Of a stretch of DNA of 64,000 bases, positions 57,301 through 64,000 are shown one piece after another. Source of the stretch: Archegozetes longisetosus (lineage: Eukaryota; Arthropoda; Arachnida; Sarcoptiformes; Trhypochthoniidae); NCBI GenBank assembly GCA_018873245.2, contig JAEMBT020000008.1:9144238-9208237 (forward strand), in the 5' to 3' direction. Within the stretch, counting starts at the first letter, position 1, and each line of letters starts with the position of its first letter. The position numbers were made by a program, and so were the translations under genes. The notes beneath the pieces were generated by a model. It was not told the DNA's origin and did no database searches. It was given only the letters and a program-made list of their open reading frames with translations.

Positions 57301-60047
57301 CTTACAAAAATTTTCATTATTCAGTGTTCAAATTTTATAAGCGAAATGATTGGTCAATGAACGGATCAATAATTAAGACATTATTTGAAAGACATTAATA
57401 CTGGAGTTTTTAAATTTATTTATTAACTTATTGATTAACTAATTTGTTAAATGTTCAGGTCATCGCTACCACTCGCTCAATATCAATGTCCAGTCAGTAC
57501 AACTTCAATCCAGTCACGAATAACTGCCAAACCATCACAACAACAAAACACTCAACTATCATCAAAAGAGTGTCTGATCCCTAAACCCAAACCACCAATT
57601 CAAGCCAAACCATCGATAACCTTATCATCAAATGCAACATCAATTGAAACATCAAATACTAGTTGTTCCCAGACAAACACGAGCACTTCCGAAAACAATA
57701 CAATAGTCTATGCAAGACCTCGACCTTCAGGTCAGAGCTTTTTCGACATGTCCCGTAATATCAATTCGTTGGTCCCACCGCCTCCTCCCTCTCAAAGACC
57801 TGCTCGACCTGTCAGCAGTATTTTAGTGCCTAATAGTAAAGCTAGTGATGAGTCGAACTCACCTCAGGCTCAATTGGCTCAGGCTTTGAATCAGTCACTT
57901 CTCATTTCTAAACAACAGTCAGCCTCTCAGTCGTCGCTCAATCAAAGGTAATCCTGATTTTGTAGATATTTGCATTCAAAACATTTCAATTTAATATTTC
58001 ATAAATAATGTTGCAATAGATTTCTATACTTTTGGAAATGAGCTAACGTTAAGCTTTAATTGTCTTTTCCTCCATATTGGCAGCGTGTGCTTTAAATAAA
58101 ATGAAGATATAGAGACAGTCGTTGTTTTCAGGTTCTTCATAGAAATTTGAAGCGTAGAAACCCAAATGTGTTAGTCTCTAATTTGCACTTTGTATAAAGC
58201 ACGCGCCCTGAACAATACATAGCATTTTTACCCACTCCAGACTTGTAGAACACATTATAGAAGTTTGAGTGCGAGTTAGGTCTATGCTTTCTGCAAGAAC
58301 GTGCAAATAATAGAACTAAAACTTAAATGTTTTCAATTAAGACAAATTTTGGCTTTTCTGTTCAATTGTAGCGTATGGTGTGAGTGACGCTCTAATTTAA
58401 ATTTAGTTTTGTTTGAATTTCAATTATGTTGCAATTTGATATTTTTAAGCCTATCATAGACTTTAAATACCAATGCTTATCAAACATTATTAGTGAACGC
58501 GACCTACAGCAATATCAGTTACAATTAGACAGAAATCTGAAACTTTTTAAGTTCAAAACCAATTTCTAATCAATATTTCATACTTTAATTAATTGCATAA
58601 AATTTTTCATTTTATATGAAATATCGAATAACTTGATAGAAGTTTGTTAACTTTAAAAAGAGCTGTTTCTCAAATAGTGCTGAACAAAAACTAATAATTT
58701 ACTTAATTTTGATAGCAGTACTCAATGGCATCAGCCGAAAGTAGCCGCCACTCGAAACACATCATCGCTGCATTCGGCAGCCACAGCCATAACACCACCA
58801 AACGTTTCGGTCATGTCTTCATCATCATCGACACCAACGGCTCATAAGCCGCCAACAGACAGAAAAGAAACAAAACCAAAAGAAAAATCAAATTTCATCA
58901 AACGATTGACATCATCATCAAAGCCAAAACGAAAGCAACAATTACCTGGAATATTCAATAATAATAACAATAATAATAGTAATAATAATGTACATAATAA
59001 TAATACAAGCTTTTCGTGCGATAACCCCTCATTTGTTGACACTTCACCTCCTAATTTGGCACCAGTTCATATTAGATCTGGTTCTTGTCCTAGTGAATCA
59101 TTAGCTGACTTCTCAGCTCATCGAAAACAGTCTTCTTTTGATGACTCAAATACTGTAAGTTCTCTTCAAAAAACCTTAATATTTTTTCTGCAATTTTTCG
59201 TTTCTCGCTAAGTCAAACTCTCTCATCGATCATTAAATAACTTAGTATAGGAAGTTATCAAGGAACAGAAATTATTCGTTAAATGTTTTATTGATTTGAG
59301 AAGTTTATGGGAACAAGATCTCAAATTCAGTATTTTATTAATGTTTCTGTTTTTCTAAAACAAAGTTTTCTCAAAATAGCTTTTTATCTAACTATCGCTG
59401 ATATCATTGCAAACCACATTCACATTTAACATTGGGTCTCAATCAAGTTTCAAATTGTCAAGCTTCACCATATCTAAGCCTGAGATAGGATCTTTACAAA
59501 TAAGCGCTACCACGCACTAGATTCAAATCTTATACTATCAATGAACGTAGTCGCCAACAATATCAGCTACAGTTTAAAAGTCCCACAAATTCAAAGTTCT
59601 TACTCAAAAACACATCTTGATCACTAAGGGTCAAAACTATTTTGGGGATCAATGGGTATAGGTTTTGTTTGTAAATGAGTTGAAAATTACTCATGAAAGC
59701 ATGGATTACTTACTTCAAACAAGAATTTCTGATTTGAATACAATAAACTGATATCTGGATGACTATAGACTAAAAGCAAATTTTCTTAATAGGTAATCAA
59801 GAATCGCATTGCCAAACCATTAGCAAAACAGTCACCAGCACAACAGCAGCCAATCGCTCCGCCACTGGTTCGTGAACGGTTCCGGTGTATAGTGCCTTAT
59901 CCGCCAAATAGTGAATATGAGCTTGAATTACAAATTGGAGACATCGTTTATGTCCACAAGAAACGAGAAGACGGATGGTTTAAGGGGACACTTCAGAGAA
60001 CCGGAAAGACTGGGCTATTTCCTGGGCCTTTTGTCGAAAGTTTTTGA
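51312..60047 (+). CDS. POSH: POSH / SH3RF: RING-type E3 ubiquitin ligase and SH3 scaffold
   Basis: Nine exons, all with GT-AG borders in matching phase: 51312-51555, 52096-52358, 54540-54686, 55293-55744, 56135-56558, 56868-57035, 57459-57947, 58719-59154, 59793-60047. Exon 1 encodes a C3HC4 RING ([24 protein letters not shown]) almost as in animal POSH. SH3-1 is split over exons 2-3 ([15 protein letters not shown], then [15 protein letters not shown]). SH3-2 is in exon 4 ([25 protein letters not shown]), SH3-3 in exon 6 ([18 protein letters not shown]) and SH3-4 at the C-end ([33 protein letters not shown]-stop). RING plus four SH3 in this spacing is diagnostic. The HHSMEI motif of the family is in exon 5. 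Linkers are Ser/Thr/Gln-rich, with a PPPPP tract in exon 7 and a poly-Asn run in exon 8. In other animals it scaffolds Rac-MLK-MKK-JNK signalling and ubiquitinates partners in the cytoplasm and trans-Golgi. The reading frame is intact; further 5' UTR exons are unknown. Confidence 0.93.
58955..59015 (+). repeat. AAT/AAC trinucleotide repeat coding poly-Asn in POSH exon 8
   Basis: An imperfect (AAT)n tract, read in frame as runs of Asn broken by Ser and Val-His, within the low-complexity linker before SH3-4. It is likely to vary in length. Confidence 0.85.
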
Positions 60048-62223
60048 GATTCATACCTCTATTCAAATAGTTGATTATCAAGTCTCATGTTTGTAGATAT
60101 TATTGAGCCAAAACTGATTTTTCTAATTTGGTTCTTCTCGCAAGTTTTCGCGCACTGTTTTCTCGTTTTTTGCTAAACTTATTCAACCAAAAAAACTTCT
60201 GATTAAAGTTTTTTATTTATGTTACTTCTAATCCTAATAATATTTAATCTTAGGACTGAATAAGTTTTTTATTTAAAATTGAAAATCAGTCTATTAACTT
60301 TAAATATCTTGTTTTGTATAATCTCAAAGTTATATGAGGTTTGTTTAAAGCTAATTTTTTGTTAAGTTTTGAATATTCAGATAAATTGTTTTTATCAGAA
60401 AGCAACTAAAGATTTTATTGAGACTATTCTTGATTACTGCAGCTATCCCATTACTAAAACATATATGTTATTAGAGCGAAATGCTACTAAGACAACGAGG
60501 GTTACGAGCAATATCATTTTTTACAAATTTTTTAAAAATTGTCTTAGAGATTCATGATCAGCATTTTTTACACTTGATCCAAATTTTATTTAGACTTTTG
60601 AACTAAAATGAATTCCATTGATCTGAATATTCAAAAATCGGTGTAAGAATCAGCCTTGACTAGTGAGCTTTATATAACCCTTAGATTATATTATAAAGAA
60701 GTCATTGAAAACTAATAAAAGATTCTCATTTTTAACTTTAAATGAAAACCTTATTTAATCCTAAGATAATATATCTATCCTTAAGATTAAATAATTATCA
60801 GGACTAGATGTAACACGTATATAATTGTATAGAAAGTTATGTTCTGATTTTCGTCAACCTTATCACTGACTAAAAGCCGTTTAGGATTTACATTAATATA
60901 AATTTAATAAAATAAACGGATTATTATTTATTTTTAGTTTTTGTTGTTTTAAGAAACAACTATTGGAATGACCGAAAATTGTTGCTTAAGTTGATGTTAA
61001 TTTGAATTGAAGTCTCGATAACATTAATAACCAAATGTTTTGGTAAAAATGCTTTAAGTGAATCTTAATTAACGTAATCTTTAATAAAATTAAACTAATT
61101 TTTAACTTATGCTCCAAACCAACTAATCATGGAATAGTATTATTAATATTTTCTTCATTTTTCTTATTTTATAAATAATTTATTTGATAAACAATTTTTT
61201 TATATGTAATAAACAATAACTATTATCATAACTGAGTCGTAAATACTTTTGTTGTACTAATAATTAATAAAGTTTTTGTAACTTAATTCCTAATTAATTG
61301 AAATTAATAATAAGTCATGTAAAATGCGTTATGCAATGCATTCACTGATATTGAAATAAAATCATTTTAACTAATTTAAACATAGATTTGTGTTTCTTAA
61401 CTGCTTTTGTTTAGTCTTCTTAGTGTATTATTTGACCAAATTAATGCATTTTGCAAGTACAATCAACTTTTAAACTAAACAATCTCAATGAAACCAATTG
61501 TTCGAGTTGGAGTTTAGCAATAAGAATCAAAGTTTGTTTGCGTCAAATTTGGCTCTTCAAAATGTTTCATGATTGTAATTGGTAGCTAAACAGTTCGTTT
61601 TATTTGTGTACAGTTTAGGTAATAAGGAATCATGCTTTGCATATAAGTCTTGCTATGCAGAAATTGTTTAAAATACTTGAGTTTAGATCTGAACCTGTAT
61701 CAGTCTTACTATATGTTTATATTGGGCTTAGTTAGTTGGATTAGGTTAGGGGAATGGACTAGGCGTAGGTGATTATTGTGCTCACAAGTGTAAAAAAATA
61801 TCTTCCTAATACCTAAATCTACACGTATATACTAGTAAGAACTGCAACGCAAATATTTGCCCTTTATGACTTAGATAGTTACCAACTTTTATGAAGAAAT
61901 CATTTTAATAGCACTGAAAGGCGGTTTCACATTAATATTAAATCAACTGGGTTATCAACAGTAGTTAATTTAGTCCTTTTTTATAGCACTCAAACAGTGT
62001 ATTTTACACACCTTATGTTTATTAAATAACAATATATTTGTTAAAGTACTTACTGCATGTCTATTTAAAAGTAACATACGTCAAAAACATGTGTTTTGCG
62101 TATGTGGAATGCATTGGAAGCCAAAATTGACTCGTTTGGCGCTACTTATTCGTTACTTTATTAGTAAATAAAATGTTCAAATTCGACTAAATATTCGAAA
62201 CAAACGATTGATTAAAACCGAAA
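60048..62223. other. Intergenic region between POSH and the next gene
   Basis: 2.2 kb, AT-rich, without a convincing ORF. Several AATAAA motifs are present (e.g. 60911-60916), so the POSH polyadenylation site cannot be fixed from sequence alone. Confidence 0.6.
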
Positions 62224-64000
62224 ATGACACAAAAGTCGAAAACAAAGTAAGTATTAATAAAAAATAATTGATAATTGAGTTGAAAATGAGTTTAAAAATA
62301 ATTTAACGAATAAATACTTTAAAAACAAACTGTTTTATGAATTAATTGAAGATGAAAACAAATTATTGAAATAATTAATGACTCATTTCTTTGAACTCTT
62401 AGCCAACAGAAATATTTTGTTCGCGATTCAGTGATCAATAAGTTTTCGGGAATATTTTCAGCTAATTATTGTTGGCCTGAAGAATGCGAACAAGAATTGC
62501 GACCAAAGAGTTGGTCGAGAGCGATGACCCAATACAAAGATAGATTTGAGTCGAACATGTGGTCGCAAATCATAAGAAAAGTGCCTCTCATTTCAGACCA
62601 AAACGTCGATAAGGAGTCAATAGTTCTCAAGATAAATAAGTGTTTATTTGGTCTTATTCTCAAAGAATTAGGTTTATTGACGTCTAACGAGAAACTATAT
62701 TATGAATCGATTCTTGATTTGTTTAATGATCAGATCAGTTTTGGCCTTATTTTTTACCTCAAACTTTGTTCGCAATTCAACTGGCGTTTAGTTTATTGTC
62801 AACTAATTGGTGAACATAAACACTCAAAAACTTTCACTGAGTTGTTATTTAAAGAAATCGAGTCTTCAGTCAATGAGAATCTGTTTACAATCGAAGAGAT
62901 CTCTTACTTTTATTCTTTGGTTGAATGTCTTGCTCTTAAATTGATGGCTAATAACATAATCGATGGTCAAGTTAATGATCAGAGATTAGTTGATATTTAT
63001 AGTAATTGTCGCCAAAAGTTGTCTCAATTAAGATGTGATCGATTTTTTCGTGTTTGGCAGTTTATAATATCTTAACTCAAGAGTTGATCGCAATGACGTT
63101 CAAACTATTATCGAATGATTGCATTTGTGATGAACAGATCAAAAGCAGGTATAAGGAGTGCAAAGAGTTTTTATGTCTCGAAATTCTTAATTAAATTGTT
63201 CTCTTTTTCAGTTGTCAAGTATTGAAGAACTCATTAGTGAAACATTTAGTTCAATAGAAACTGATTGTCAAATAGATTTTGATAATAAGAGAGTTTGTGA
63301 AGACATCGCTACCGCAAGAGATATTAACGAATCACTTGAGTTAATGAATAAAAAGTATTACAAGACCACTAGTACTAGGATTGAATTGCCATCACTTCAG
63401 CACTTTTATAACTTCTTGAACTCCAAAGGCGATCGAAATTTGCAAAAATCGCGTTTTGATTGTTTGGCGAGGGTTTTGACTCATAAACAAAATCCTGATT
63501 ATCAACATCTAATAGAAATTCTGTTATCTCTTGGCGACTTTAATAAACATAAATCGTTGTTTATGTTACTCAAACCGATTGATATCATTAGTTATGATTT
63601 GATACCGAAATTGGCGGAAAAAGCGATGAAAACAAGAGATGAGAAGTCGAAGAAGTTTTTCACTTCACTATTGTATGAGTCGCTTAAGATCGCGCCAACA
63701 ATTGATCTGAAATCTCGTTTAAGGCAGTTCAAGATCAATAAGATAAACGAAGCTAATTGCGATGTCATTAAAACTCTGTTCAACCAGATCACTAAGAATG
63801 ACAAATCAGAGCAAATCAATGATTTGAATCGCGAGTTATTGATAGGTAATCAATTTTTAAAACTTCTCTAAAACTTATTCACTGGTCTATAACTTCTTTA
63901 TTCGAATAGTTACTTTGTTCAAGTTCTTAACTGACTTTTTTCAACTAAATTATAATTTCTTCAAAAATAGGTGTATATTTCGATCCCTTTGCTGTCTATG
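62224..64000 (+). CDS. 5' part of an unrecognised multi-exon gene (runs off the window)
   Basis: Proposed exons: 62224-62246 (ATG ACA CAA..., donor gtaagt), 62403-63001, 63061-63148, 63220-63845, 63971-64000+. The 59-nt intron 63002-63060 (gtaatt...tttggcag) avoids the stop at 63073 and keeps phase. The acceptor of exon 4 may instead be 63211, but only 63220 keeps the frame from exon 3. The ~450 residues seen are helical and Leu/Ile/Lys-rich, with alternating hydrophobic patterns that could be alpha-solenoid (HEAT/ARM-like); there is no signal peptide, no membrane segment and no catalytic motif. I do not recognise the family. It is divergent in style from transposon genes and its exon structure resembles that of POSH, so it is probably a host gene. 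Confidence 0.6.

Noticed and set aside
63002-63075. Continuation of the last gene to the stop at 63073
   Set aside because: A 59-nt GT-AG intron gives a longer protein-like frame that joins in phase to later exons.

Overview
This is nuclear DNA of an animal. It is strongly AT-rich, with spliceosomal introns (several only about 60-80 nt), mobile elements of animal types (Ty3/gypsy with envelope, Tc1/mariner, hAT) and an intact nine-exon POSH/SH3RF gene. A small arthropod such as a mite is my best guess, but nothing in the window proves the taxon.

Layout. (1) 1-25585: a giant near-perfect palindromic array. A 6,897-bp unit alternates in orientation, with mirror centres at about 4595, 11492, 18389 and 25287 and a longer period of 13,794 bp. 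Each unit carries one unrecognised multi-exon gene (X, with a shared in-frame stop), the 5' part of a second gene (Y) cut by the first type of centre, a foldback element inside intron 1 of X, a hAT-type MITE and a 27-bp minisatellite. The short asymmetric spacers at the centres are inverted between successive copies. The array runs off the left edge and ends abruptly at 25585. (2) 25586-27383: single-copy spacer without a recognisable gene. (3) 27384-42008: a 14.6-kb Ty3/gypsy (errantivirus-like) LTR retrotransposon on the minus strand. Its two 496-bp LTRs look identical, it has an ATAT target duplication and its primer site matches tRNA-Thr. It has gag-protease, a Cys-rich segment between protease and RT, RT/RNase H, integrase and two successive envelope modules, with several reading-frame breaks. 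Its 3' region holds a 151-codon ORF, a 294-bp tandem repeat and a nested Tc1-like transposon (29754-31609) whose transposase is interrupted by introns and disabled. (4) 42009-44660: transposon graveyard: a hAT MITE whose target duplication was the gypsy landing site, a degenerate hAT transposase, and a SWIM-type zinc-finger remnant. (5) 44661-51311: gene-free sequence upstream of POSH with hairpin MITEs. (6) 51312-60047: POSH (RING plus four SH3 domains), a scaffold and E3 ubiquitin ligase of Rac-JNK signalling. (7) 62224-64000+: 5' part of an unrecognised multi-exon gene on the same strand.

Most unusual: the alternating palindromic array with flipped centres, and the retroelement with a duplicated envelope and Cys-rich insert. 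The array could be real (successive inverted duplication, hairpin-type replication) or an assembly or amplification artefact; long single-molecule reads would decide.
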